From contig JACRIM010000034.1 of NCBI GenBank assembly GCA_016235815.1, positions 87,535 to 151,534 of the forward strand: a stretch of 64,000 nucleotides of DNA, written 5' to 3'. Positions within the stretch are counted from its first letter, which is position 1, and every line of letters starts with the position of its first letter. The notes under the pieces are model-generated. The model saw only the letters and a list, made by a program, of their open reading frames with translations, did no database searches and was not told the origin of the DNA. The DNA is from Planctomycetota bacterium (GTDB lineage: Bacteria; Planctomycetota; Phycisphaerae; UBA1845; UTPLA1). The position numbers and the translations under genes were made by a program. Below are positions 36,801 through 45,162 of this stretch, one piece after another.

Positions 36801-37310
36801 CTTTGCGGCTGCCAGGAAAAGGGAGCCGATCAGCGCCGCGACAGCGACGGTTGAACGGATGGCTCGTCGCGGGTTGATGCCGAGTGAGAGATTAAGTTGG
36901 CCGGCCTCTTCGCCGGCGTCGACGGTGGCGCGCGACCAAAGAGCCGCATCACCGTCGCCCGCACCGCCAAGGTGGGCGACCGCGCCGGCAAGGCGATCGC
37001 GCTGGTTCTGCGTCAGTGTCGGCAACGACAGAACGAGCTGATCCAATGCAATCGGCCTTAGCAGCGGCCGCCAGATGCGCTTCCAACTCCAGCCGATTGT
37101 CCAGATGGCCGCGGCGGCCAGGAAACTCGCTCGCACCAACGGCGGAAAATGAACCCACCAATCCAGCACGGCAAGCAGGGCAAAGGTACCCATGATCGCG
37201 GCGACCAGGCGCGACACGCCGTCGACAACGAGCACGACGCGCAAGCGGCGGCGAAGTCGCACGAGGGAACGTATCAGGTTGTTCGGCTCACTGGTCACAC
37301 GTAGCTCCAC
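33855..37310 (-). CDS. Large DUF4175-like membrane protein with long coiled coil
   Basis: 1151 residues. Two or three membrane helices at the start (about 35-75) and one at about 155-175; then an Ig-like beta region (about 200-530), and a very long helical/coiled-coil part (about 540-1090) rich in Ala, Glu, Arg and Gln. This plan is that of DUF4175/'planctomycete large membrane protein' in MoxR operons. It probably forms an elongated periplasmic scaffold. GTG start one nt after the upstream stop (TGAC-GTG), so translation is coupled. An in-frame GTG 12 nt later has a GGAG and is an alternative. No catalytic motif. Confidence 0.88.
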   Translation of the reverse strand: MELRVTSEPNNLIRSLVRLRRRLRVVLVVDGVSRLVAAIMGTFALLAVLDWWVHFPPLVRASFLAAAAIWTIGWSWKRIWRPLLRPIALDQLVLSLPTLTQNQRDRLAGAVAHLGGAGDGDAALWSRATVDAGEEAGQLNLSLGINPRRAIRSTVAVAALIGSLFLAAAKLPEWLSIGQKRIVTPFADIQWPKSTQIEPLTGDMLVAHGETFTAEMHLTRGDDPNLRGFIHWRSGNRPLEKAMMRRDPDGVYRRLIERLTSDVSYYFSAGDDDTSDRPGALRLVKRPTVASAMLTITPPPYASQLPVHEHHLSDPRVSLVRGCRIRLDVLADKNVTFGEAATASRVVFESGIVLPLRNADTVGTTGSIEMEIDEDCAFEVVLVDESKFESRGGPRYQLDVVPDRLPAVAIKEPTGPLEVTPTATVDVLIRAEDDLGIARISLLASSKSGEYSLVGDIPLNNDSSSSPGSLVTQTGTLAWNLAPRKPAVGDTIDYVAEAADFYEWHGNRHKPARSAVMRLNIVSPERFAERLRQDVLTMRGSLRKMLSALEAIRGQIDQLKAGASTDEARRERTERATADARRLAQQVDEASRRLAQLNHRAEMNQTADSDAARQSQRLAKRLSDAVRDGVNRATINLAGLERPTSDAERRNRLHESSDGLERAAGGLRSMLDEVEQWDSFDEMVRKLHDLIDGQEGLVRRTARLMKQPPDSISKDSAMIAADQSVAQTDAAKLLSAMDTLASQLQDRDRPSAESLTRAAQTARQGSLLPTMTESAEAVRAARLIEASAGQERAASVMRSMLVALREKPRRELEQLSRHVQDLRAKLTKIIAVQEDLRKKTSDARGTEDVASRMTLLADRQASVENTTRTLTESMKINGTEAEEAKDELLAAADHMTSAVTWLKDTEAVEAQDSQRGALESLAKVVALLEKIEDQALSQLAEKSMAAIIESLKELRRRQASLRDQTATIEARLKDRDTVPRADALALNRIAKDQESLLEPLANVRTKVEKSVVYDYVCGEVAEAMKSAVEELTARRATPALDKQDAALRALTQLIEAVDERSKNDDPRFASENSGGGGPSKPTPANPVPTLAELKILRLLQTELNSATTALEKAMSTANPADDPQKRIDVLGARQRKIQEIAQTMIEKAGAQ

Positions 37311-37311
37311 G

Positions 37312-39666
37312 TCACGGCAATCCGCGCGTCTTGCGAACGATCCATTCGGCGATGATGAGTACGGCGAAGAGCACCACCATCACCGGTTTATCCCACAATG
37401 GCTCTTCGATGTCGTCGGGAATCTGCACGCTGCGATCCGGAATCTGCGCGGCCAGCGCGGCGAGATCGTCGCCAGGCTTTGCAAAGCGGCCGCTCGTACG
37501 AGAGGCAATCATCCGAAGAAGCTCCGGATCGGCCTCGGGGCGAAGTCGTTCGTGATCGATCTGGGTAACACGAATGGCTGCGCCAAGTTTCTTGCAACCG
37601 TCGGTCTGTTCGGGCAATTGCGGGATAAGGTCGTAGTGGCCCGGCGCGTCGGCGGCGAAGTCGGCTTCGAAGTCGCGCGACCCGGGATGGGTGGGACGCA
37701 GGGCGACGCGCTGCGTGAGGCCGAGTTGCGCCTCCATGACCCGGAGCGTCATGTCGCCGACGTCGGTGGAAAGCACGCTTTCAGCGCCGGTGAGGCGAAC
37801 GTGAACTCGCTGGCCGACCTCGTAATTGCGACGATCGACGTCAAGACGCCACGGGCAATCGGCGCCGAGGCGCCGATTGCGGGCGAGGGTGCGGATGATT
37901 CGAAGCCAGAGGGCCTCGTACTCTTGTTCACCGATGGATTGTCTCCAGCGCCAAAGATCATCCGTGCCGAGATAGAACGTTCTGCCGGCGCCGGCTCGTC
38001 CGAGTACGGCCAGCGGCATTGAGAGTGCCGCTCCGGTTGTTGTGGGATGCGTGAGCAACACGGTCGATGCCGGCTGCGGGCCGAGCACGCGGGCGAACCA
38101 ATACCACCCGGTGCCGGAGCCGACCCACTGGTCGGAATCATCATCGGCGGCGAGACCGAAGAGACCGCTCTGACGGCCCTCAATCGTCAGTTTCGGCGCA
38201 TAGGTCTCGGCGATGCTTTGTTCGTAGCGGCCAAGGAATTCTGGGTCGATGCGAACGGGGAGCAGCTTTTCAAGCGGGGTCTGTCTCAGCCGGTGGGGCA
38301 CGAACGATTCGCCCGCAATGAATGCGATTCCGGCCCCTTGTTGAGAGACGTGATCGGCCAGCATGGCGAGTTGCACGGGGCTGATCCAATCGCCGCGCGG
38401 GTCAATGTCGCCGAGGAGGATCACGTCGTAAGGTCGCAATTCCTCAACACTTTGGGGGAATCGACGAATCGGGCGCGTGCCCTCCTGCGCGAAGCCCGGC
38501 GTTGCGGACACGAGCAGGCAACTGCTGTCAATGCTTGGCTCGCGCAGGAGCATGTTCTTCAGGTAGCGATACTCGTATCTCGGCGGGCCTTCGACGTAGA
38601 GTACGGAGAGCTTCTCGTCGCGAGCGTTGACGGAAAGGTCAACGGTATTGTTGTCGGTGTTCGTCTCTTCGGGCCGCGGTGTGATACTGGCGATGAACGA
38701 GTTTCGCCCCGGCTTCGACGGTTGGAACGCAAGGTCGAAGGGAGGCAGGGGCGTTGCCGGGTCGAGATGGATGGTTCGCGTTGCAAGAACTTCGTTGGTT
38801 GCCTTGTCGCGAAGTTGAATCTCGGCGTCGAAGGCCGCGTCATAACCGTTGATTCCGACGCGCGTGCGAACGATGACGCGATCGCGAAGGAAAACATCAT
38901 CGTCACAGGCGGCCGAATCGAGGCGCAGGTCAGGCAGAGGATGGGCCGAGCCGGCGCACACGACATGGATTGGTATTGAACGCGCCTGGGCCTGGGCAAG
39001 GGCGGCTTCCAGCGGGGCGTCATTGGTTTGCCGCCCATCGCCGGCGATGATGATGGCGGCGAGCGGCGACCCCTGCGATTGGGTGAGTGCGGCGGCGATC
39101 GCGGAGGCGAGATTCGTCTGCGAACCATTGGGCACTCGTGACTGCAAACGATCGGACACGCTCGCCAGCTTCGTTGACGCTACTACATCCGCCTCTGGGG
39201 AGGTTGATTCCGCGAAAGACAAGACCTGCACATGGTGTCGGCCGGCAAGACTGGGAATCAGGCCGTCCTTCGCGCGCGTGAGTGCATCGGTGATTGCGAT
39301 CCATCGTGAAATCGGTGCGTTGGAGTTTGGTAATCGCTCATCGAGAGCGGTCATGCTGGCCGAGCGGTCCAGCAAGATCAAGACGCGCGACGGGTCGATG
39401 TGATTTCGTCGAAGCACCAACAAGGGTTGTGCGAGAATGAACAGGACCGTGATGATCGCGCCGAATCGAAGAACCGCCATCACACGCCGCCACCGAGCAG
39501 GAGCCTGCTCGCGGTGATACAGGGTGTAGACGGCGTACGCCGCAACCACCGCGCCGGCCAGCATGATCCACGGCGCGGGCGGGGTGGCAAAGCGCAGCAC
39601 GGGTGAGCCGCCGTCCGACAGGCGGATGCGTTCCAAACCGAGCAGCCATTGGAGCAACGTCGTCAT
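37312..39666 (-). CDS. Membrane VWA protein with glutamine-amidotransferase-like domain
   Basis: 784 residues. N-terminal helices (about 30-50 and 68-85), then a VWA domain whose metal site starts LLDRSASM (DxSxS at about 100-104). A middle region (about 375-470: DVILLGDIDPRGDW, MLADHVSQQGAGIAFIAGE) has the fold of the class-I glutamine-amidotransferase-like group often fused here but shows no catalytic Cys. A final helix lies at the C-terminus. The ATG at 39666 overlaps the upstream stop (ATGA). BatA/BatB-type partner in the MoxR system. Confidence 0.9.
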   Translation of the reverse strand: MTTLLQWLLGLERIRLSDGGSPVLRFATPPAPWIMLAGAVVAAYAVYTLYHREQAPARWRRVMAVLRFGAIITVLFILAQPLLVLRRNHIDPSRVLILLDRSASMTALDERLPNSNAPISRWIAITDALTRAKDGLIPSLAGRHHVQVLSFAESTSPEADVVASTKLASVSDRLQSRVPNGSQTNLASAIAAALTQSQGSPLAAIIIAGDGRQTNDAPLEAALAQAQARSIPIHVVCAGSAHPLPDLRLDSAACDDDVFLRDRVIVRTRVGINGYDAAFDAEIQLRDKATNEVLATRTIHLDPATPLPPFDLAFQPSKPGRNSFIASITPRPEETNTDNNTVDLSVNARDEKLSVLYVEGPPRYEYRYLKNMLLREPSIDSSCLLVSATPGFAQEGTRPIRRFPQSVEELRPYDVILLGDIDPRGDWISPVQLAMLADHVSQQGAGIAFIAGESFVPHRLRQTPLEKLLPVRIDPEFLGRYEQSIAETYAPKLTIEGRQSGLFGLAADDDSDQWVGSGTGWYWFARVLGPQPASTVLLTHPTTTGAALSMPLAVLGRAGAGRTFYLGTDDLWRWRQSIGEQEYEALWLRIIRTLARNRRLGADCPWRLDVDRRNYEVGQRVHVRLTGAESVLSTDVGDMTLRVMEAQLGLTQRVALRPTHPGSRDFEADFAADAPGHYDLIPQLPEQTDGCKKLGAAIRVTQIDHERLRPEADPELLRMIASRTSGRFAKPGDDLAALAAQIPDRSVQIPDDIEEPLWDKPVMVVLFAVLIIAEWIVRKTRGLP

Positions 39667-41780
39667 CCGCGACTCCCAAACCACGAGGCCATCACGGTTT
39701 CAATCACAACAACGACGATCAGCAGGAATCCGAAGAGGGTGGCGAATTCGCGCGGGGGCGCTGTGGATGCGGCGTTCTGGGCGTCAAGCGTCGAGGGCAA
39801 GACTTCCGACTTCGCGCCGAACCGTACACGCCATGCCGAGGCGTCGGCTCTGCGAAGGTCGGAGTCCGACTCGGCGCCATTGGCCGCAAAGTTCGATCGA
39901 TCCGCGCCCGCGCGAATCGAATAGAAGCCCGGAGCGCGAATGTCCTTGCAAATCCAGCGCAATCGACCGTCCGTTCCTAAATCGCTTTCAATCTTCGCGA
40001 CCCCTCCCGACGGCTGTCGAATTTCCGGCGGCGCATCGACCGCGTTCGCCTTGGCCGGCCATTCCCATGATTCACCGACGGCAAGGTTCGATTCAGCGAG
40101 TCGCGGGGCGGCGAGGTACGTCGCAAGATTGAGCATGAGCGGGACGAAATCGGGCTTTGCGGGAAGGCTGCAGTCGGTAATGTCCGAGCCGGTGAGCCAT
40201 GTTGCAACGCGACCGCGCCCCACGACGTGTTCCGTGAGCATTGGCCTTCCGTCGCTGAGGGACAACAGCGTTCGCACCGCACCCTCGGGGCGAAGCGCCA
40301 CATTCCAGCAGGCTCGAACGCCGGCCGTGAGCAGGCCGCCGCGCTCGTGACGAGTCAGATCAATTAGGGCCGGATGGTGCGTATCGGAAATTCGAAGCCG
40401 GAGTGGTTCGGCATCGGTGGCGATGGTTGTTCGTGATTCGAGGACGCCGGGCAGCAGGTTGCCCGCGGCTGTTCCTGCATCGACACCGGCGGAATCGCCA
40501 ACATAGATCATCAGCGAACCGCCATCGGCGACATAGCTGGAGAGTCGCGTCCAGGTCTCAGCGGGCCACCGTGGCACGTCGCTTACGACGACTAGTGAAA
40601 AGTCTTTGAGTGCTCGTTCGTGAATATCGTTGGCGGCGATGGTCGTGCCGCGAAAACGGGCGAAGCCATCTGCGGATTCGCCACACAGGGCGGCCGCAAT
40701 GTAGAGCAGGCCGCCGTCGGTTGAATCGGCGGCGTTGCGCGCGTCGATGAAGAGCGCAGGAAGGGCGTCGGCCACGCGCACCGCGAGAAATCGTGTGTCA
40801 TCCGATGGAAGATCATCGCTTATTTCCAGAAGTCGGGCCGTCAGGCGATGATCGCCGGCGCGGGAAATGGGTATTTCCATTTCGACATCGTGCGTGCCAA
40901 AAGGCGGAATAGGGCCGACCGTGGCGCGATGCACTGCGACGCCGTCGAGGAGAACTTCGACGGATGCCCGCTCCAGGGGAGACGGACTCTCGTTCGACAC
41001 GCGCACAAGGTAGCGAGCCGGAATGCCGACGCCGACCAGTTGACTGAGCATCGTGAATTCGGTGATCGCCGTATTGGTTGCCTTGTCGCGGCCGACGCCG
41101 ATCCAAAGGACTCGATCCACGTTGGGTGATTCAATCGCTTCGGTGGCGGGCGGGATGGAGGACTGCGTCAGGTCGGTGAGGCAATACACCCAACGTCCGC
41201 CGGCGGTTGCCGGGCTGTTTCCAAGGATTTCGGATGCAGAACGAATCGCGCCGGGCAGGTCATTTCCACCGGCTCCGCAATCGAGCGATTCGATCATGGC
41301 GCGGACGGCTTGTCGATCATGAACCGGTCTTGTCATCCAGCGTCGCGGCACCGTGGAGGCCGTGAGGAGCGCCATGCCATCGGCGTCTCCGGCTTGGTCG
41401 AGGATTTCGAGAGCCTTTCGCTTGGCGGCGTCGAACGTTGTGCCACCGTCCGCGAGCTTGGCATTCATGGAAAGACTGTCGTCGAGGATAATGACGCGGT
41501 CGCAGCGGGCCTTGCCAATCGCGCCGCCGAGCGCCGAATGCGCCGCGTACGGTCGTGCGACAGTAAGGCAAAGTAGCAGCAGCACGAGGCATCGCACGGC
41601 CATCAGCATCCAGTGTTGCAATTGAATGCGTCGTCGCGTGGTCTGGTGTGCGGCGAGAAGGAACTCCATCGCGGCCCACGGCTCACTGTGATAGCGCCTG
41701 CGATGGATGAGATGGATGATGATCGGTGCCAGTGTCAGCCCGACCGCCGCCATCAATAGTCCTGGATGCAGGAATGACAC
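39663..41780 (-). CDS. BatA-like membrane protein with VWA domain
   Basis: 705 residues. The N-terminus LHPGLLMAAVGLTLAPIIIHLI followed by RRRYHSEPWAAMEFLL is the BatA N-terminal domain ('Aerotolerance regulator N-terminal'). Second helix about 60-75. VWA metal site ILDDSLSM at about 98-105. Further beta domains lead to a C-terminal helix (FGFLLIVVVVIETVMASW). GTG start. It is the third gene of the operon. In Bacteroides, Bat genes affect aerotolerance; here the role is probably envelope assembly, inferred. Confidence 0.92.
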   Translation of the reverse strand: MSFLHPGLLMAAVGLTLAPIIIHLIHRRRYHSEPWAAMEFLLAAHQTTRRRIQLQHWMLMAVRCLVLLLLCLTVARPYAAHSALGGAIGKARCDRVIILDDSLSMNAKLADGGTTFDAAKRKALEILDQAGDADGMALLTASTVPRRWMTRPVHDRQAVRAMIESLDCGAGGNDLPGAIRSASEILGNSPATAGGRWVYCLTDLTQSSIPPATEAIESPNVDRVLWIGVGRDKATNTAITEFTMLSQLVGVGIPARYLVRVSNESPSPLERASVEVLLDGVAVHRATVGPIPPFGTHDVEMEIPISRAGDHRLTARLLEISDDLPSDDTRFLAVRVADALPALFIDARNAADSTDGGLLYIAAALCGESADGFARFRGTTIAANDIHERALKDFSLVVVSDVPRWPAETWTRLSSYVADGGSLMIYVGDSAGVDAGTAAGNLLPGVLESRTTIATDAEPLRLRISDTHHPALIDLTRHERGGLLTAGVRACWNVALRPEGAVRTLLSLSDGRPMLTEHVVGRGRVATWLTGSDITDCSLPAKPDFVPLMLNLATYLAAPRLAESNLAVGESWEWPAKANAVDAPPEIRQPSGGVAKIESDLGTDGRLRWICKDIRAPGFYSIRAGADRSNFAANGAESDSDLRRADASAWRVRFGAKSEVLPSTLDAQNAASTAPPREFATLFGFLLIVVVVIETVMASWFGSRG

Positions 41781-41795
41781 GCTTGGAGTCCCCTG

Positions 41796-42716
41796 TTAGC
41801 GTCGCCTCGCGCGGGCCGCGCGCGTGGAGAGGTAGGCACTGAGCGCGGCATTCAGCGGCGCGCTGGTGTCCATTACCTCAAAGTCGATTCGTTGCTCAAA
41901 GCAGGCGCGGCGAAGGCGCTCAATGTGGGCCGACATTTCGGCCAGGTATCGTTCGCGCATGAGCCGTGGATTCGTCACCAGATCGCCCGCCCCTTCCATC
42001 CCCGCGAATTGCAGCGGACGGTCGAACGGGAAGGTCAGTTCGGCGTGGTCGAGAATTTGGAGCACGATCGGCTCATGCCGTCGATGCCGCAGGTGCTTGA
42101 TGCCGGCAATGATCTGGTCAGTCGGGCCGAGGAAATCGCTCGCGATGATGATGAGGTGTCGGTCATGGAGCGTTTCTGCAAGCTCGTCAAATACCGTGCG
42201 AAAGGACGTGCGCCCCTTGCCGGAAACGCTTTCCAACTCTTGCACGACGTGCCGCCATTGCGAGGGATTGTTGGTTGCCCGGCCGGTGCGGTGAAGCCGC
42301 GTGTCAAAGGTGGCAAGCGCCACGGCGTCGGCCTGATGCAGGGCGAGATAGGCCAGGGCTGCCGCAGTGGTGGTTGCGAACTCCCGCTTGCTCAGCGGCG
42401 CGCTGCGCGATTGATAGTTCATCGATTCAGAACAGTCCACGGCGAGCAGGAGCTTTAGATTGGTCTCCTGTTCGTATTCCTTTATGTAATGCTTGTCCGT
42501 GCGGCCGTAGACTTTCCAGTCAAGGTGGCGGAGATCGTCGCCCTGGCTGTATTTGCGATGCTCGGCGAACTCGACGGAAAATCCATGCAACTCCGAGCGA
42601 TGGAGGCCGCTGATGAACCCCTGCACGAGCAGACGCGCGCGAAGATCAAGGCCGCTGACTCGGGCGAGCACAGCCGGGTCCAGGTATTTGCGATAGTCCT
42701 TCACCGTCGCAAGCAT
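41796..42716 (-). CDS. DUF58 domain protein
   Basis: 306 residues, cytosolic. DUF58 motif is exact: GDDLRHLDWKVYGRTDKHYIKEYEQE, followed by a degenerate VWA domain (LLLAVDCSESM, DxSxS-like). DUF58 proteins are regular partners of MoxR ATPases. It starts 19 nt after the moxR stop and ends 15 nt before the BatA-like gene. Confidence 0.95.
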   Translation of the reverse strand: MLATVKDYRKYLDPAVLARVSGLDLRARLLVQGFISGLHRSELHGFSVEFAEHRKYSQGDDLRHLDWKVYGRTDKHYIKEYEQETNLKLLLAVDCSESMNYQSRSAPLSKREFATTTAAALAYLALHQADAVALATFDTRLHRTGRATNNPSQWRHVVQELESVSGKGRTSFRTVFDELAETLHDRHLIIIASDFLGPTDQIIAGIKHLRHRRHEPIVLQILDHAELTFPFDRPLQFAGMEGAGDLVTNPRLMRERYLAEMSAHIERLRRACFEQRIDFEVMDTSAPLNAALSAYLSTRAARARRR

Positions 42717-42735
42717 GGATCACTCCCTACGAAAC

Positions 42736-43809
42736 TCAGGCCCGCAACACTCGGCCCGCGCCCACGGCATCTACGTCGGGCGTCGACGCCGTCGGGACGT
42801 CGCTGATGAGTTTGTCGATCAGTCCGCCCGTCGAAATGGCGTCGGCCTCTGCGTTAAAGTTGAGTACGAGGCGATGCCGCAGGACCGGATGGGCCACGGC
42901 CTGCACATCTTCCGTTGTGACCATGGTGCGGCCGTTAAGAACCGCGCGAGCCTTCGCGGCAATTACGAGATACTGACTGGCGCGGGGTCCGGCGCCCCAA
43001 CTGACGTAGTCGCGAATGAACTTCGGGGCCTCGCCCGATTGCGGCCGCGTGCATCGTGCCAATCGCATGGCATAGCGCATGACGTGATCGGCACAGGGTA
43101 TGCGGCGCACCAACTCCTGCAAGGCGAGAATATCCTCCCCGGAGAATACGCGTTCAAGCGTCGGCTCTTCGGTTTGCGTCGTCAGGCTGATGATCGCCAA
43201 CTCTTCCTCCGCGCTCGGGTATTCGACAAGCACCTTGAGCATGAAGCGGTCGAGTTGCGCCTCCGGTAGGGGGTAGGTGCCTTCCTGCTCGATTGGATTT
43301 TGGGTCGCGAGTACGAAGAACGGCTTGGGCAGGCGATGCGTGAAGCCGGCAGCCGTGACTTGGCCCTCCTGCATGGCCTCCAACAGGGCCGATTGCGTCT
43401 TCGGTGGCGTGCGGTTTATTTCGTCGGCAAGGATCACATTTGCAAAGACAGGACCGTGGACAAAGCGGAGCTGCCGCGTGCCCGAACTCTTGTCCTCTTC
43501 GATGATCTCGGTGCCGGTGATGTCGCTGGGCATCAGGTCGGGCGTGAACTGAATGCGATTAAAGGAAAGGCTCAGCGTCTGGGCCACACTGCGAATCGCC
43601 CGCGTCTTGGCGAGGCCCGGCACCCCTTCAAGAATGCAGTGCCCTCTGCCGAACAGGCAGATCAAGAGTTGGTCGATCACTTCGGACTGGCCGATGATCG
43701 CCTTGCCGAGTTGCGTTCGGATCTGCTTGCGTCCCTCTGCCAAAGCGGCAATGGCTTTCTCCTGTCGGGCAGCTAGTTCGGCATCGCTCGGTGTGGTGGG
43801 CTCGTTCAC
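42736..43809 (-). CDS. MoxR-family AAA+ ATPase
   Basis: 357 residues. GTG at 43809 is chosen because AGGAGG lies six nt upstream; longer frames run to 43944. Walker A GVPGLAKT (about 60-67), Walker B region VILADEINRTPPKTQSALLEAMQEGQVT, sensor ATQNPIEQEGTYPLPEAQLDRF, and lid with VSWGAGPRASQYL place it in MoxR. It is first of eight co-directional genes. MoxR proteins act as chaperone-like ATPases that insert metals or assemble complexes with VWA proteins. Confidence 0.95.
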   Translation of the reverse strand: MNEPTTPSDAELAARQEKAIAALAEGRKQIRTQLGKAIIGQSEVIDQLLICLFGRGHCILEGVPGLAKTRAIRSVAQTLSLSFNRIQFTPDLMPSDITGTEIIEEDKSSGTRQLRFVHGPVFANVILADEINRTPPKTQSALLEAMQEGQVTAAGFTHRLPKPFFVLATQNPIEQEGTYPLPEAQLDRFMLKVLVEYPSAEEELAIISLTTQTEEPTLERVFSGEDILALQELVRRIPCADHVMRYAMRLARCTRPQSGEAPKFIRDYVSWGAGPRASQYLVIAAKARAVLNGRTMVTTEDVQAVAHPVLRHRLVLNFNAEADAISTGGLIDKLISDVPTASTPDVDAVGAGRVLRA

Positions 43810-44034
43810 GGCATTCCTCCTGTCACGGGGCCTAACAGATTCTATGCAGAGATTTTCGGTCCGCGCGGCGTGTCGCCTTGCCTTTGATTCATACATAATT
43901 ACCGTGTCGCGCGGCCGGATTGTCGCCGATAACAAGTCATGCATTCATACTGGCACGCGACATTGTGAAACATGTCGCAAGGTGTTCTGCGGAGTACCGG
44001 CTTGAATAACCCGCACCGCTAGACTGTCGCACGA

Positions 44035-45132
44035 ATGGCTACGATTGGACACACGTTGGTCGGCCTCTCTTTTGCCGGACTTTCGCGGGTGAAATCGCGA
44101 GATCAACGGCTCCCCTACGTCTGGATTGGGCTGATGGTTCTCATGGCCCACCTGGTGGACGTGGTGGAGTGGTTCACGGTGGTATTGGTTCCCGGTTGGC
44201 GAAATGGTCATTACCTGACTCATTCACCGCTGTACACGGGAATTCTCGCTGGAATCATTTGCGCGGGCGTGGCCATCGTCGCGAAGGTGCGCAGGCCTTT
44301 TGTGTTCCTGCTCATTGTTTTGACAGTTCTTAGCCATCTCCTGCTCGATTGGTACGGAGGGCGAAAAGCCCTTGCCGACGCAGCCGGCGTGTTGGAAGAA
44401 ACTGAGATTGGAAAAGATGGATTCCCATTGCGGCAAATGATCGTCGCGGAGATCTGGCTTTTTGGTCTACTTCTGATCGAAGTGCTCTTGTGGCGGGCAG
44501 CATCGGACAAGCGGTGTCCAACGCTAGGTCGGTCGACGGCGGGGTTCCTCGCGGCAGTCGCCGTTATTGCGGCCGGCACGCGCATCGCGGCAGTGTGGGG
44601 CTTGGTGTATGCGATTTGTTCGGCTCATGCAGCGCTGCTGCTGCGGCGCGACCTGACGTGGAGGCTTGCGTGGGGCCTGGTGCCGCTCATACCACTCGGA
44701 ATCTGTCTGTGTGGTGAGCTTTATTCATCGCACCTCGTGGCCACGGCCCGGGATCGAATGATGGCCGGGGAATACCGGCAGGCCATTTCCCTTTATGAGC
44801 GTTCACTTCGTTTTCCCGCCCGGGCTTCGCGGGTTTCGATCTTTGTCAACATCGGGCAATGCTATGAATACATGAAGGAACCGCTCCTGGCCGAGGCAAC
44901 ATTCCTGAAGGCAATTCATGCGGATGACACGCCGAACGCCGGGCAATACTGGCTCGCGTGGCTCTATGCGAATCAGAATTGGCGGGGAACGCCGATGTAC
45001 CGTCCAGACGAGGCAGCGCGGCTCCTTCGTGAGTTGATCAACAGTTCCATTCGTCCGAGAGTTAAGCAGCTCAGCGTCGATTTGCTCGCGGAACTCGAGC
45101 GGCGCGGCCACCTTGCAGATCCCGCCAAATAG
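44035..45132 (+). CDS. DUF457/YdjM-like membrane hydrolase with C-terminal TPR
   Basis: 365 residues. N-terminal half has about five membrane helices with the metal-dependent hydrolase (DUF457/YdjM) His motifs: MATIGHTLVG, HLVDVVEW, HYLTHSPLYTG and LSHLLLDWYGG. The second half has more helices then a periplasmic TPR-like tail (REYRQAISLYERSLRFPARASRVSIF). No Shine-Dalgarno; a TAGACT lies nine nt upstream of the ATG (see leaderless finding). It leads by 30 nt into the sulfatase-like TPR gene. Confidence 0.85.
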   Translation: MATIGHTLVGLSFAGLSRVKSRDQRLPYVWIGLMVLMAHLVDVVEWFTVVLVPGWRNGHYLTHSPLYTGILAGIICAGVAIVAKVRRPFVFLLIVLTVLSHLLLDWYGGRKALADAAGVLEETEIGKDGFPLRQMIVAEIWLFGLLLIEVLLWRAASDKRCPTLGRSTAGFLAAVAVIAAGTRIAAVWGLVYAICSAHAALLLRRDLTWRLAWGLVPLIPLGICLCGELYSSHLVATARDRMMAGEYRQAISLYERSLRFPARASRVSIFVNIGQCYEYMKEPLLAEATFLKAIHADDTPNAGQYWLAWLYANQNWRGTPMYRPDEAARLLRELINSSIRPRVKQLSVDLLAELERRGHLADPAK

Positions 45133-45162
45133 ACAGCGATCATTCAAACCGATATCGTAACA

